DNA from: Congeria kusceri | Lineage: Eukaryota; Mollusca; Bivalvia; Myida; Dreissenidae | Direction: 5' to 3' | DNA length: 64,000 bases | NCBI GenBank assembly: GCA_027627225.1 | Contig: CM051029.1 | Location: 3,329,904-3,393,903, forward strand | Part shown: in pieces, positions 10,720-23,772 of the stretch | How positions within the stretch are numbered: the stretch's first letter is position 1 | Layout of the letters: each line of letters begins with the position of its first letter | The notes under the pieces: generated by a model | The model's input: the letters and a program-made list of their open reading frames with translations, nothing else | Databases searched by the model: none | Told to the model about the DNA's origin: nothing | Program-made: the position numbers and the translations under genes

Positions 10720-13270
10720 CCTCTGGGATTTGCAGTACCAGAGGAGAAGATTTTCAAAGTCCTCTTGCCATACAGGTTTATAGAATACGAGTGACCCCGA
10801 GTGCTCGGCTTCTTTGTACCCCAGGGGCATAATTTGTTCACTTTGTGTAGAGGACCACTATACAATGTTTCATGCCAAATATGACATCTCTGCGCGTTGC
10901 GGTTTCAGAAGCAATCACTTTCAAAGCCGACTTTCCATATGTCTATTGAAACCAAATGACCCTCAGGGCATGACCATGGCAAAATTTGAACGATATGTGG
11001 AGGGGACCATTATAAAAAGTCACATACAAAATACGAACACACTTTGCCTTGTTGTTACAGAGGAGAATAATTTTAGTTCCACTTGCAATATAAATCTTTT
11101 GAAAATATGTGACCCCTGGGTGAGGCTTCTTTTTACCATAGCGGCATAATTTGAACAATCTTTGTAGAGGACCAGTGTACAATGTTTCACGACAAAAACG
11201 AAATCATTGGGCCTTGCTGTCTCAGAGAAGAATATGTTTAAAGTCCACTTGAAATAACATAATTTGAACAATCTTGGTATAGGACCACTATAGGATGGTA
11301 TATACCAAAACAACTCTGGGCCTTGCGGTTACAGAGGCCAAGCTTTTTTAAAGTAATTTTGATATTTAAATCTATTTAAACCATGTGATCCCCGGAACGT
11401 GGTCACTTTTTACCGACGGGAAATATTTGAATAATCTGTGTAGAGAACCACTATACGATGTTACAAACCCCTGGACCTTGCGTGTCAGAGATGAAGATAG
11501 TTAATGTCATTTTGCTATTTAAGTCTATGTAAACGATGTGACCGCCAGGCCGTGTGTCAGTTTCGATCCAATGGGCATATGAACAATCTTTGTAGAGAAC
11601 CACTATACAATGATTCTTACAAATACTAAACCTCACCTCTGGGCCTTGCGGTTTCAGAGGATAGGATTGTAAAAGTAGTTTTGCTATTTAAGTCTTTGTA
11701 AACCATGTGACCCCCAGGACGTGGCCAGTTTTGATTACAAGGCATAATTTGAACCACCTTTGTAGAGGACCACTATATACTCTTTCATGCCCAATATGAA
11801 ACCTCTATGCCTTGCGGTTTCAGAGGAGACCAATTTTAAACCCACTTGCTATAAAGCCTATTGAAATCATATGACCGCCAGGGCGTAGCCACTTTTTACC
11901 CCAGGGGCATACTTTGAACAATCTTTGTAGCGGACCAGTACAGGATTGTACACACCAAATACAAAACATGCTATTTAAGTGTTAAAAAAACATGTGACCC
12001 CGGGGCGTGGTCACTTTTTTACCCAAGGGAGATAATTTAAATACAAAACCTCTGGGCATTGAGGTTACAGAGGGAAATATGTTTAAAGACGTTTTGCTAT
12101 TTATGTCTATTTAAACCATATGACTCCAAGGAAGTAGCACGTTTTACCGCAAGAGCATAATTAGAATCCTTTGTAGATGACGCGTAAACGTTGTTACAAA
12201 CCAAATAAAAAACCTCTGGGCCTTGGTGATTCAGAGAAAATTTTAAAAGTCATTGTGATATTAAAGTCTAAATAAACCATGTGACCCCAGGGCGTGGCCA
12301 CTTTTTACCCTAAGGGCATAATTCGAACAATCTTTGTACAGGACCACTATATCATGTTAGATACCAAAAACGAAACCTCTGGACCTTGCGGTTTCAGAGT
12401 ATAATATTTTTAAAGTCATTTTCATATCTAAGTCTTACTACATAAATCAAGTGACCCTCATGACGTGTTCACTTTTTACCCCAGGGGCATAATTTGAACA
12501 TTCCCAGAGCACTATTATACGATGTTGCATACCTCTGATTTCCTATTTAAGTCTATACAAACCATGTGACCACCGGGGTTTGGCCACTTTTTAAACAATC
12601 TGTGTAGAGGTCCACTATACCATTCTAAGTAAACAACCTCTGGGCATTGAGGTTTTAGAGGTAATTATTTTTAAATTCATTTTGCTATTTATGTCTGTTT
12701 AAACCATATGACTCCAATGGAGTAGCCACGTTTTAAGTGGGCATAACTGAACAATCTTTGTAGAGGACGCATATACGTTGTTACATACCAAATACAAAAC
12801 CTCTGGGCCTTGCGGTTTCAGAGAAGAAGATTTAAAAAGTCATTTTGCTATTAAAGTCTAAATAAACCATGCGACCCCCAGGGAGTGGCCCCTTATTACC
12901 CAAAGGGAATAATTTGAACAATCTTTGTACAGGACCACTATATCATGTTAGATACCAAAACGAAACATCTGGACCTTGCGGTTTCAGAGTAGATTATTTT
13001 TTAAGTCATTTTCATATCTAAGTCTTACTATATAAATCAAGTGACCCTCGGGACGTGTTCACTTTTTACCCCAGGGGCATAATTTGAACATTCCTAGAGC
13101 ACTATACCAAATACGAAACCTCTGATTTTTAAAGACAATTTAATATGTGTGCATGTAAACATTTTGACCCCCGGACGTGACCAGTTTTGACCCCATGGGC
13201 ATAATTTGAACACACTTTGTAGATGACCACTAGAGGATGCAACATACCAAATATGAAAGCTCTTAGCCAT
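10720..13270. repeat. Degenerate tandem repeat array (copy 1)
   Basis: About 14 imperfect units occur, mostly 110-250 bp apart and commonly near 160 bp. Recurrent words are CCTTGCGGTTTCAGAG, CCATGTGACCCC, ACTTTTTACCCCAGGGGCA, TTTGAACAATCTTTGTAGAG and GACCACTATAC. The same array lies at 33785-36245. The short ORFs in it are reverse readings of the repeat, not genes. Confidence 0.85.
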
Positions 13271-14231
13271 GCAGTCTAGTATATGTTATAACTGCATAGT
13301 ACCAATGTGCAATATCTCATTAAGATACAACTATATTGCATTTAAACTTCTTCTATATAAAGATTTATGTTCATTCAGATAACATATCTTCAGCCTTCTT
13401 CAATACTGTTCAATACCAAAATCTTTTTATGTTTGAGAGTTCCTTGGTCCGATTTTGTTCTCGATTTAACTTGTTTATGCTTTACAGACGTGTATGTACT
13501 TTTGTGCATTAGGCGTTTTCAATACCTGCTGTCAAAACTATTATTACTATTAAGTTTATGCAGTGTAACTTGAAAATTAAGGGTTTTACCAGAAAGAGAA
13601 AAAGCTGATATCATACATAAAGCTGTAAATAGAGGTTTATCAATAGCTCTATTGATGTGCTTGTAACTCTAGAAGCAAACATGTTTACAACAATCAATAC
13701 AGCTATGACCTAAATACGTGCAACCGATAATTATATTGCATGTACATAACATTATTCTCTTCCCGATTGGGAATGAGGCCAATGTTATAAAATATACTAC
13801 ACTTAATTACGCAGTTTAAAGACAGCAAATGATTAATAAAATATTATATTATAAATATGTTGTTTAAGCTACGCGTACGTTATCCTTGAATAACCTACTG
13901 CTACCTCTATTTGTCTTGAACCTGTGGATCATTCATATTATAATCTCAATTCCGTTTATAATGTTTAACGGCGAAGTTTGCATGTCTATTTTGAATGCTA
14001 TCATTCAGCTAACAAATCAAAACAGTCTTCGGGCAAAAGCTGGACTGTTTTCACGACACTGAATTGGATATTGAAATAATTAGTTTGTCAACTTGTATCG
14101 TTATTTTTATGATGACTATTTTGCATTGTATTTTAATAAAAAATGTAAAATGTTATTTACTGCCAAGGATGAAAAACACAACAAGACTAACTGTTTAGTA
14201 CAGTAAACTCTAATACAGCTACTGACCAGTT

Positions 14232-15427
14232 ATGTCGGTTTATGATGTTGCAATAGGTTACAATCCTCCATTTCTAGCATGAAGGTTAATGATGTGTAGT
14301 AATGAAGAAATGCTAAACAGCTCTTCTCGATGTCACTAACGTGCAAAACCAGGCGACCGGGAGAAAAACGAAAGTGCGACATAAGAATCACAACTTTCTC
14401 TCAACTGTTAATATAAGAAAAGTGGGAAGGCATCGTTTGGTTATTATTTTCATTTGGCAAATTGCGCCAATTTATGATATCGCCAAATCAAAACACATTT
14501 AAAAACATCAAGACATTGCACCGAAGATATTTTTGCATCATACAGTAAACAAGAAAAGTAATGTTTTTACACTTTACAAGCCGTATTAAGGGTTTCCCGA
14601 AGGATTTTTGAAGGTATGTCGGCATACCTTATTGTAACGTTTGACTCCAGTTTTTCGCCTTTAAATTATGTATGACAGCTAGTTGTTTCGAAAAAATGTC
14701 TATTTCATTATTTGTCGGGGGCTGCGAAAAAATAAAAAACAACATCTATACAATACACATCTTTCTATGCAGTTATACTACATGCGAATAATAAAAGCCG
14801 AAAACATCAACGTTGCTACTAAATACTTGAAAACGCGGCTCTTAATCGACATACAAAATGCGTTCATGTGTCTCCAAGTACAAATCGTGTTTTTCACCAT
14901 AAAAGCGCGTGAAAATTATGTCGCCATGAGCAGGTCATGAAAAACGTGCGTGTACTGGTCACGCGTTCAATTGCATAGTGTTTATGTGAACAAAATGACG
15001 TTCGACGACGTCAAATTATGTTTTAAAATGAGGCAATGTATTACATTATTCGTTTTAATATTTCCGATTGTCCGTTTGTGAGATGGCGTAGTGAATTAAC
15101 CGGATCAAATTTTTAATGATATATATAATATTGAAGTTTAAAAATACCTGTCGCTTTTCCTGGCAAGCGTAAGTATTTGTTCAGTTGTAACAATACCATG
15201 GAATTGGGGGCATTAATGAAATATTTTCAAGCATTTTTATCTCATTTATTACCCGAAACCTTGAAATAAATGTTTTAAAAGATTTAATAAAACATACGTG
15301 GATATGATATATTTGTTATTTCAGTATTAAGGAATATATTGTACGTTTGTTTCTAGGAGATAGCACATGATAATCTCGTGCATTATTCATACAGACTACA
15401 ATGCAAACAATCTTTAAACTATTACAG
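14232..15427. other. Non-coding stretch before the fossil receptor tail
   Basis: No Ig, FN3 or transmembrane exon of the receptor family could be found upstream of the tail exons at 15428. One 85-codon ORF at 14683-14940 shows no recognisable domain. Confidence 0.4.
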
Positions 15428-17814
15428 GCCAAATGTCTTCCAAAATATACCAAACACATGCTAACTCAGCAGGACAGTATGAAGACCTCGTAAGAGAGCC
15501 GTAAGTGAGATAATTGCATTCTGAAAATTAACACTTAAACACTAAATATGTTTCTATTCAGTTGTCCAGTTTTGTTATTCTGAACAGAGTTGTTTACTTA
15601 CAGAAACAATGTCTTATATGTTTACTGACATTTGCTTCCTAAAGCATGTTTGAAAGTCCTAAGAAGATTAAAAAGTAAATTAGTTTGTGCTTGTATTCAG
15701 GCGCAACAACATAACAACCGACCCAGACGGAAGTTATACCACCTGCAGATTTGGTAATGTATCAACTATCAGCAGGAAATAATGTATATGCCCTTTAACA
15801 TCATAGAAACAACAAAAGTGTATAGGACCTCTGATATAGAATAAGTATCACAAATGTATTATTTGAAGCAAACGCTGAATCCATCGAGCAAATGATAAAC
15901 ATTTACGCGTATCATCATTCCATGGACGACGTTGGTGCAATCTAGTTCGTCGCGTTTATATTAGTAATGCGTTTAATTTTGGTTGTGTTCATGGGATTAT
16001 GAATGCAATGGTCAAACTGCTAATTTCATGATGTGCGCTAGCGCATCGTACATAATTTGCCAGTTTGACCATTGCTTTCATAATCGCATGAACGCAACCA
16101 ACATTAATTTTAATCCTTATATTTACATTATATTGGTATTATTTCATAGTCTTCCTTTATATTGTTTTTGTTGATTATATAGTTTATTGCAAGTCTAGAG
16201 AAATAACACGCACAGCAGTTTCTGTATTGCAAAAGCTAAGTACCACACTTTGTAATCGAATTACACAAAACAGAATGCAAAATGAGATTAGCAAAATAGT
16301 TCTCAACACAAAATAACTTTATTTCCTCATTTTACCTTCGATTTGCTGCGACAAATGAAATTTAATGTGAACATATCATTTTTATTAATATTTGAATTTC
16401 AATTTTAAGTTTGCGACTAAAAATTTAAGACAGCTTCTTAGCAGTCTCAAACACCTACAGTACATCTATATGAAGCTTAAAATGGAGGACACTGATTTGT
16501 ACTGAATAAATCATATCGATACAAAACTAAAAAAGTAACTAACATATGCAAACAAACCTGTGACATCAAGTATAGCTCTTATTTCGGCCGATTTAGCCAA
16601 CAGGCAGCAAAAATGAGTAAATGCTTTAGTATCATATAAGAGGTGCTTTGCTAGTAAGTCTACAGTAAATCCACATCATTAATACTTCTAGATATATACC
16701 ACAATTGTTTTGCCACTTCAAAATGTCACAATTCCTATGCTATTTAGCAGATCCTGGGCAATCCTGTTTAATTATTAACACAACAGATGAAAATTTAAAT
16801 GCTTTTAATCCGCCTCTTCAAATTTCACACAACTGCATATTCTTTCCATATACAATCGTAAAAAAATCCACACCATACAGTAGCATTGTTTCGAAATTTC
16901 AACTCGTCGCGAAAAATGCAAAAAAACAACAACAACACAAATGACATCACTTAACAAGTGATGACGTGTAAGCTATGCCATTGACGGCATCCACACGCGT
17001 GTATCTAAGCTCTTTTGCTTTGCATGGGCATAACTTGTCTTAGAAAGGATAACATTTTAATATAAATCTTTTTCTTTTTCTTAGTGTACATCTTGAACAA
17101 ATCATCAATCTGTGATATAATGCAAAATAAACTAGACAATGATCTACGTGCAGAGAAATTAGATTCATCAATGTGAAATCAAATCCATTTTAAAGTAACG
17201 TTCGTGAACCGATGTTACGTCATGAGAATTGTATGTGGTCGCTTCTAAGAAAATTAGTGTTTACTTTAATAACCATAACCTATACATATTAGATGCTAGC
17301 GAAATGTTATTTTATAATAACACTTGTAGACCTTAAATGACAGAAATCTATCCAACAAAAGTGAAAAAAATGTCAAATGTATTGTTGTAGAAGTAAAACT
17401 GGAAATAAATGTTAATGTATTAATATTAAGTATACAAACCTTGAATCGAAAGTTAACCATAAACGCCAAAAAAGGTTAACATTGAAAATTATAAAACATG
17501 TAAATAAGAATAACATGTCAAAATATAATTTACATAAACATAAACAACATACATTTTACTACGTCGGTGATGAGGCATTGCGTTTATACTATTATGAATG
17601 CATAGCCCTTCTCTATTAAAATGCCTATGCAATGTTAATATTTTGCAACACACAATTTGATTTTTACTTTATTTTTATTCCTCAGATTCATCAAATCCTT
17701 ATCCAGAAAATAAATATGACAGTCAGGACAAGAGATCAGACATATGTCCTCTATTGAGAAACTGTATCAACACATGATTGCGAATACGTTAATATGAATA
17801 TTTCTGCTGTTTAA
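15428..17814 (+). pseudogene. Fossil receptor tail: exons A, B and ITAM exon of the receptor family
   Basis: Three exons match the tail of receptor 1. Exon A 15428-15500 (73 bp) encodes QYEDLVREP with intact splice sites. Exon B 15701-15753 (53 bp) encodes DGSYTTCRF. The last exon 17686-17814 starts like receptor copy 3 (PENKY) and ends EYVNM as in receptor 1, but the two ends are in different frames: the opening frame stops before EYVNM, and the first YxxL is replaced by YDSQ. No ectodomain or membrane exon is present, so this is a partial, decayed duplicate of a receptor-1-type gene. Confidence 0.7.
15979..16101. repeat. Near-perfect palindrome of about 60 bp arms
   Basis: TTGGTTGTGTTCATGGGATT at the left reappears reverse-complemented at the right (AATCGCATGAACGCAACCAA), and the arms keep matching, with a few mismatches and small gaps, to the centre GCGCTAGCGC near 16036-16045. 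Almost no loop remains. It lies in the intron between fossil exons B and the last exon. It could be a fold-back element or a MITE. Confidence 0.8.
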
Positions 17815-20640
17815 ATGATGTGGTTAGCTTATATATATTTAAAATATTGGTATGTTAACATAGTTTTGATAACATATCTTGAGCTTGCTTACTCTTGAGA
17901 TTTTATTTAGTTGTTCGAAAAGTTTTTCCGTGTTCAATATGTGACTTAACGATTCGTTTTTGCTTACTCTTGAGATTTTATTTAGTTTTTCGAAAAGTTT
18001 TTCCGTGTTCAATATGTGACTTAACGATTCGTTTTTGCATTAATACATATGTGAATGTGATTAACTTTACTCATTATACACATCATCACTCTTTGGTATA
18101 GAGTTTTTGATGATACTAAATAAAAGCAACAACTTGCGGAAAATAAACTGAGTTCAATGATAAGGTTTTGAAATGAGACCTTTTCAGTAAATGCGTTCGA
18201 TAATTTTCTCATTATTTTTTGCCAAATGAACATCAAGTTGAATCTGCCGATTTCGCTTTGAAAAAATTATATTTTCCAATCATCATGTATATAATTATGT
18301 ACACAAACAAGTTTAATTGTACATTCAAATTACATGCCAATAGAACAAACACTATAGTTTACATTCACTATCAGTTATTTCATTTGCATGTCCGATTTTG
18401 TTTTATCGAAAATTGATTTGAATGCATGGGGGTATGGATGTTAGTATAGTTATAATCAACATAAATTAAACCTTTTTTTTAAATATTATATTGTTATGAA
18501 TAGGCTCAATTAGAATCAAACAAATCACAACGAAACATCCAAAAAACGAGATATTGAAATATATACATGTATTTTTTTATGACAAGATTTTCATGTATCA
18601 CTAGAACCCACGCCAACGTCCAAATAACAATTTAATACAATTTCCCTCCAATTTCTACTAATTGCTCATATATGCACTAACTGCATAATAATCATAACAT
18701 ATAATAACATATTTTACAAAGATGACAGTATCTGGTTAAAGTTTGAGGTGGTAACCTGTTATTACTCTTATATATCAATATCTACAACAGATAACTTTTG
18801 AAAACAATATGACAACAAGAAAATAAGCTTATAATACTTTAGTGCTTTTTTTAAACATGGTTCAAATCGTTTGCTTTAAATTTATAACCAGCCAAGTTTT
18901 ACTGTCTACACATACATCTAGAAAAGGATATGAACGTTCAAAGCAGTGCAAACTATTCCAGAATTACACGTATTTTGAACCAAATATTTTACTGGGAATC
19001 AAACAGCTCGGACGAAACATCCAGTAATATACAGTAATGTACTCGTCTTTAAATATAAGGTGAAAGCTTCTAAGGACTGCTTGGTCCACCAGCAGTTATA
19101 TGTTTTTCACAATAACTCTCATTTCATGGCATATTTGCAGAGCCTCATTCTATTATTGTGCAGGGCATTAGATTTGTGCTCTTAGGTCCGTACATGGAGC
19201 GATTCGTTATACTTATATTTCAACCATCAATTCCCACAGAAGTCTATGCTGATATTAATATTATTTAATAATAATAATTAATTAATAATTACAACTCGTA
19301 ATTAAACATTTATAACGATAATAGTTATGCATATTTAAACCCGAAACTTCCACTTTGTTATTCAAATATTCAATACACTTAAATCCGATTGCTGTTCGGA
19401 AAGTTTTGGGACGAGTGCCATAACATATTTTAAGTTTTGATTTGTTCGAATGACATTCTCCAGAAACATAGCTACACATATGTTCTTTGAATTAATTGCC
19501 ATTATTTTGTTAATGGTACCAATAGCCCGCTAATTCTTAATGCCACAGAAAAGTCATTTAGACGTGAGCGGTGCAAAATTGAGTGCAGAAAACACGTAGT
19601 TGTTGCACATAACGGTAAAACAGTCACCTTTGTAATACTAAACATTATTCTGGTATATATGGATCCAAGTTTCAAAACAGTATCATCTGATTCCTTCCCG
19701 ATCAACGACATGCATATCATCAAATATCAAAACGCGACCTCTCAAATCTCACCTAATTAAACAAAAATTACATGGCGCCAGGTCTGGAGAGAAAGCGAGG
19801 AGAGTAGGCGGGAGAGTAAGCGGGATGTCTGAAAGTGTCAACGTCTAACTCAGTGCTGCCCTGGTTATCACGTGCATGTGTACGTATGTAGAGTAGCGTT
19901 ATCGTTGTGAATGAAAATTGTCCACTCAGCTCTGGTATCTTTTGTACAACCAATAAAACTAGTGTTGCACTTTTAAGCATTGATTGCTTTTACATTATAT
20001 TCTCTTAGTGCATTTTTTATCTTAGTATGCTTATGATTCATTTACAAATAACGAACGATTTTACGCTTGTCTATCTTGCCAGTAAATGTATGAATTAAAA
20101 AACAATGCACTTAAAATGTTTGTTTCTTTAAGCAACAACTTTAAATAATTATATTAATCAGAATGAGTTCAGCTTTATTCACTGATATTAGTAAACTGCA
20201 TTGTGCCATGATTATTGTTTTTGTGTGCACCGAACAGGTAGACCAACACACAAGTATTAAGATTGTGCCTTGTTCCCTTTTCTATAGATACTGTTAATAA
20301 ATCATAACAAATCAAAATGAAAACAACAATATCGTGTTTTCTGATTATAGGCCTAGTTTAAGCCTTGTTTATTTCACCCCCACCCCAACATTTGTGGTAT
20401 TATTATGATGTTTGGGTTGGGTGGGGGGGCAAATGCCCTGTGTATTGGCACCCTACTGTGGTCACAGTGTGGTGACCCTTATCAGCTGAGATAATACACT
20501 TCTGTAGAGGTCGATATATGTTTAAAGAATGCACCAAGCCATTGCACAGTCAGCTGAGAGAAAATATTGCAGATTACGTGTGCTTCAGTTTGTGGCTTTA
20601 GATTGAAGTACATGTAGAGATGTGTAGTGAAATTATTGTT
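17815..20640. other. AT-rich intergenic stretch with a short tandem duplication
   Basis: No gene recognised. It contains a 75 bp direct duplication at 17888-18037. Scattered ORFs of 61-73 codons on both strands have no recognisable features. Confidence 0.45.
17888..18037. repeat. 75 bp tandem duplication (two copies)
   Basis: CTTACTCTTGAGATTTTATT starts at 17888 and again at 17963; the two copies differ at one base (GTTG versus TTTT region), so the duplication is recent. Confidence 0.9.
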
Positions 20641-20670
20641 TTGTCAGCCTCTCTGTTTGTGACAAAACAT

Positions 20671-20746
20671 GTCACATGGAAGAAATCTTATAATAATGTG
20701 CGCCATTTGTCACATGGAAGAAATCTTATAATAATGTGCGCCATTA
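20671..20746. repeat. 38 bp tandem duplication (two copies)
   Basis: GTCACATGGAAGAAATCTTA starts at 20671 and again at 20709, with the copies virtually identical through GTGCGCCATT. Confidence 0.9.
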
Positions 20747-20807
20747 CACATGCATATAACCATGCGTGTATATTTTTGTCATGTAACTAGTGTTCGTTTA
20801 GTTGTTT

Positions 20808-20890
20808 TAGCTCACCTAAGCACAACGTGCTCATGGTGAGCTTTTGTGATCGCCTTTTGTCCGTCGTTTGTTCTGCGTCGTTTGTCGACA
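20808..20890. repeat. Fragment of an interspersed repeat (GTGAGC...GTCCGTCG type)
   Basis: AGCTCACCTAAGCACAACGTG followed by CATGGTGAGCTTTTGTGATC and GTCCGTCG resembles a repeat I know from many bivalve genomes. The opening GCTCACC and later GGTGAGC form a small hairpin. Recognition is from memory and not verified. Confidence 0.4.
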
Positions 20891-20904
20891 ACATTTACCT
20901 TGCC

Positions 20905-21235
20905 TAACATTTACCTAAATTAAAAAATGAAGAAGGTAATGAAATAACAGACCAAAAACATACCCTTAACACAATAGCTACATATTATCAGTCACTTTAT
21001 AATCAGACTATAAATGCAGTTTTGAAGATTTTAACTCATTTGTTAATGAAATATATTGTCCAAAATTAAACCAGAATGAGTCAAAATCAATTGAAGGTTA
21101 TATAAGTATAGAAGAAGCTTCAGCAATTTTAAAAACTATGTTGAATAGCAAAGCCCTGGTAGTTCTAGTTTTAGTGTAGATTTTTATAAAATGTTCTGAA
21201 CAAAAATTGTTACTTTTGTGGTAATAGCCTTAACA
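20905..21235 (+). mobile_element. Degenerate LINE fragment, linker to RT start
   Basis: The conceptual translation has the pattern seen between endonuclease and reverse transcriptase of L1-like non-LTR elements: LKNEEGNEITDQK, IATYYQSLY, then ISIEEASAILKTMLNSK and, after a one-base shift, PGSSSFSVDFYKMF followed by a stop (compare the SPGxDGxxxxFYKxFW motif). It is short and frameshifted, hence dead. Confidence 0.55.
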
Positions 21236-21259
21236 AAATTGTCAACCAGATGATAAATT

Positions 21260-22451
21260 ATCACGAAAAAATCGTGAAATATCAACATTGGTGCATTATA
21301 TTGATTTAAACAATATTTATGATACATTACATAACTTGAACAAGAATCACGTTGTTTGAAATGAAAGGTAAAAGTAAAACAAAAACTGGTTCAAGAAATG
21401 GCTTTAACAATTAAAAACAATATATTTCAGTTAAAATGAATTAAGAAAAGAAAAAAAGGGAAATGATATGCAAACCCAATATTAGAATATGGAATTGAAA
21501 AAAAAAGTATATGATGGTCAGCTAGAATTTTTTCAATTAAAAGAAAAATTATAGTTAAATGCAGTTTGGAACTCATAGAAAGATAATTTGCTTATTGATA
21601 CAGTAAGGCTGCATCTCTGAATGCTGCAGTCGCTTTCCCTACCTACTTTGACATCACACGTGGGGGATAGTTTTTCAGAGCAATAGTCAATATCGCATTT
21701 GATAATAAATCCAATGTTGTTTTTTTACTTTGAAATCCGCTGTTGTTGTTTTTTTTGTTGGATCAACGTTGTTGAATGTTCACATTGCACACATACACTT
21801 TTGAAAAGTCGTTCATGTCAACTGAAATTTACTCATTGTGGGTGTTAATAGATAAAATAATTTAATGATGTAAATGTATGCATATGGTGTTCAATATTAC
21901 AATAAGTAACACTTTATCGCTTCAATTTTTTCGTATATATAAAATGTGTGTTAAAATGTTATTGTTGATGATTGTATCTATAACTATGTTTCATGCGTAA
22001 CTATGCATCGACGCAAGTAGACGCCGCATAATTGTGTTGTACTGTAAAATGCTAAATGTTTGCGAATATGTTTTTTTAATCAAAGAATTAGACTTTAGAA
22101 GCAGACATCCTAGGCCCACCAATAACACCTGCGAAAGAAAAATATTCACTGCAAAGACGAGACTCCTTTGCAGTTCAACACGACCAGATTTATGATAATC
22201 TTTATAAAAACAGAAGCAATTCAATAGTCGTGATATCAGCGTTCAGAATATACTGTTGTACAAGGACAATAAAAAAGAAGTGTTCACTAATTATAACATA
22301 AGTCTAATTTTATAATTAATAATGCATTTCACCAAAGTATATGGCTGTATTGCATAACATTACCGGAAGTAATCTACGGTAATGACTTTAAATAATGTAT
22401 TAATGTTAATTATTTATAACATGAATTATAATGTCTTATCTTTATTGTTAG
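21260..22451. other. AT-rich stretch, nothing recognised
   Basis: Poly-A and poly-T rich; the - strand ORF at 21991-22224 has no domain. It ends at the first phosphatase exon. Confidence 0.4.
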
Positions 22452-23074
22452 GCACTGAACGTGGCTAGTGAGAAAATCGCGTATTCCACAATCGCAGCCA
22501 TAAAGACGGCCAATACATCAAAAAACATATATAAAAATATATACCCTTGTAAGTACAGCTAGCATTGAATATAAAAATTGTAAAGATTTTAAACAGTGGT
22601 GTTTTAACATGTCAACTAAAGATGGACACATCAAAGGAAATGACAACCTCACTTGTATACCGCCGTACAAAAAATGTACGTTAAATTAAGACTTATGCTA
22701 TATTTAGTGAACATATCTGTTTTATTGTCTTTGTCTCGTACAACAGTGTCTCGTAGATTCTGAAAGCTGTTTTTTTATTTATGTTTTTATTTATTTATTA
22801 ATTTATTGTATTTAGTTTTATCTTATTTTATTGTATTTTATTTTATTTATTTATTTACTTTTTCATTTATTCCTTTATGTGTCATACATGTCAAAAGGGC
22901 ACTCCTTATGTTTTAGCAGTATTGTACCAGTATCTCAGTGCACATAGTCTAAAGTTACTAATGGGTAAGGCTGTATTACCTAATCATGTCATGTAGACAA
23001 TACTTTTTACATTTATTTGGCGTTTTAGTTGTGAAACCAAAAACATCAACACTACCTATGACATTCATTTACAG

Positions 23075-23126
23075 AGAAAATGCTTCCAGTACTGGCCTAC
23101 AGACTCTGAAAATGACTGTCAGTATG
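23075..23126 (+). CDS. PTP D1 exon with the KCxxYWP motif
   Basis: It encodes RKCFQYWPTDSENDCQYG, matching the conserved KC..YWP...YG stretch before the WPD loop. The acceptor is CATTTACAG and the donor GTAATT. Phase 1 at its end fits the next exon at 23154. Confidence 0.7.
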
Positions 23127-23328
23127 GTAATTCAGCCATACATCTTCTTTCAGAAGATACTTACGCTGATTTTGTTATTCGCGCGTTGCAATGTACACAG
23201 GCATTGATTATATGGCAAATACGTTATTTAAAGGTTATTGCCACATTTTATACATGCACACACATGCATTTGTTGATACTGTTTTTTTTGGGGCAATTTG
23301 CTTTAAACATTCGATTTATTGTTTGTAG

Positions 23329-23483
23329 ACGGAGCCCTCACAAACACAACCCGTCACCCATTTACCCTTTACATCCTGGCCTGACAAAGATGTACCAGAC
23401 ACAGCTATTTCCCTTATGCAATTTTGGCGTAAGTTTCGCAATGTGGATAACCCTAGCAATGTTCCCAGGATTGTGCACTGCAG
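23329..23483 (+). CDS. PTP D1 exon with WPD loop and start of the active site
   Basis: After TTGTTTGTAG the frame reads TEPSQTQPVTHLPFTSWPDK (general-acid WPD Asp present) and later VPRIVHCS, ending in phase 2 at donor GTTTAC. The catalytic Cys is the last complete codon. The upstream exon does not join in phase, one sign of decay or of a missed splice site. Confidence 0.75.
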
Positions 23484-23636
23484 GTTTACACTTAGTTGTT
23501 AACACGATGCAAAATATTTTGGTAAATGTAATTGCTTGATAGTCCATGCTAAATTAATGGTTAACGTCACGTGTTGTATTTTCCGTATTCCTTTCATCAT
23601 GCTGCTGCACATTATGTACTTCTTATTTTTTATCAG

Positions 23637-23772
23637 TGCCGGTGTTGGACGAACTGGAAAATTTATCGCACTTGATTATGTGTACGATCAAGGAGTAGCC
23701 GAAAAACAAACAAACGTCTTCGATGCTGCACTGTTACCTCGTGAACAGCGAATCAACATGGTTCAAACATAG
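23637..23772 (+). CDS. PTP D1 exon with phosphate-binding loop
   Basis: After TTTATCAG it reads SAGVGRTGKFIALDYVYDQG, completing CSAGVGRTG with the preceding exon, so the Cys and Arg of CX5R are both kept. It continues to EQRINMVQT and then TAG at 23770-23772 where functional genes continue into EQY; no good donor precedes the stop. Confidence 0.78.

Larger units (their letters stand above)
9439..14231. repeat. Segmental duplication, copy 1
   Basis: This ~4.8 kb stretch is a direct repeat of 25462-37229 once the BEL element (26564-33613) is removed. Similarity starts at AACCCAGACAG and ends at ACTGACCAGTT. It carries two orphan phosphatase exons, AT-rich spacer, the tandem array 10720-13270 and a conserved 3' flank. 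It has small indels relative to copy 2 but no large rearrangement. Confidence 0.9.

Noticed and set aside
10943..11636. Several - strand ORFs with repeated LFKLC and YKDCS words
   Set aside because: They are reverse translations of the tandem repeat unit and recur at 33769-34452 for the same reason.
22780..22870. T-rich TTTAT repeats considered as a LINE poly(A) tail
   Set aside because: No adjacent element end or target duplication could be matched.
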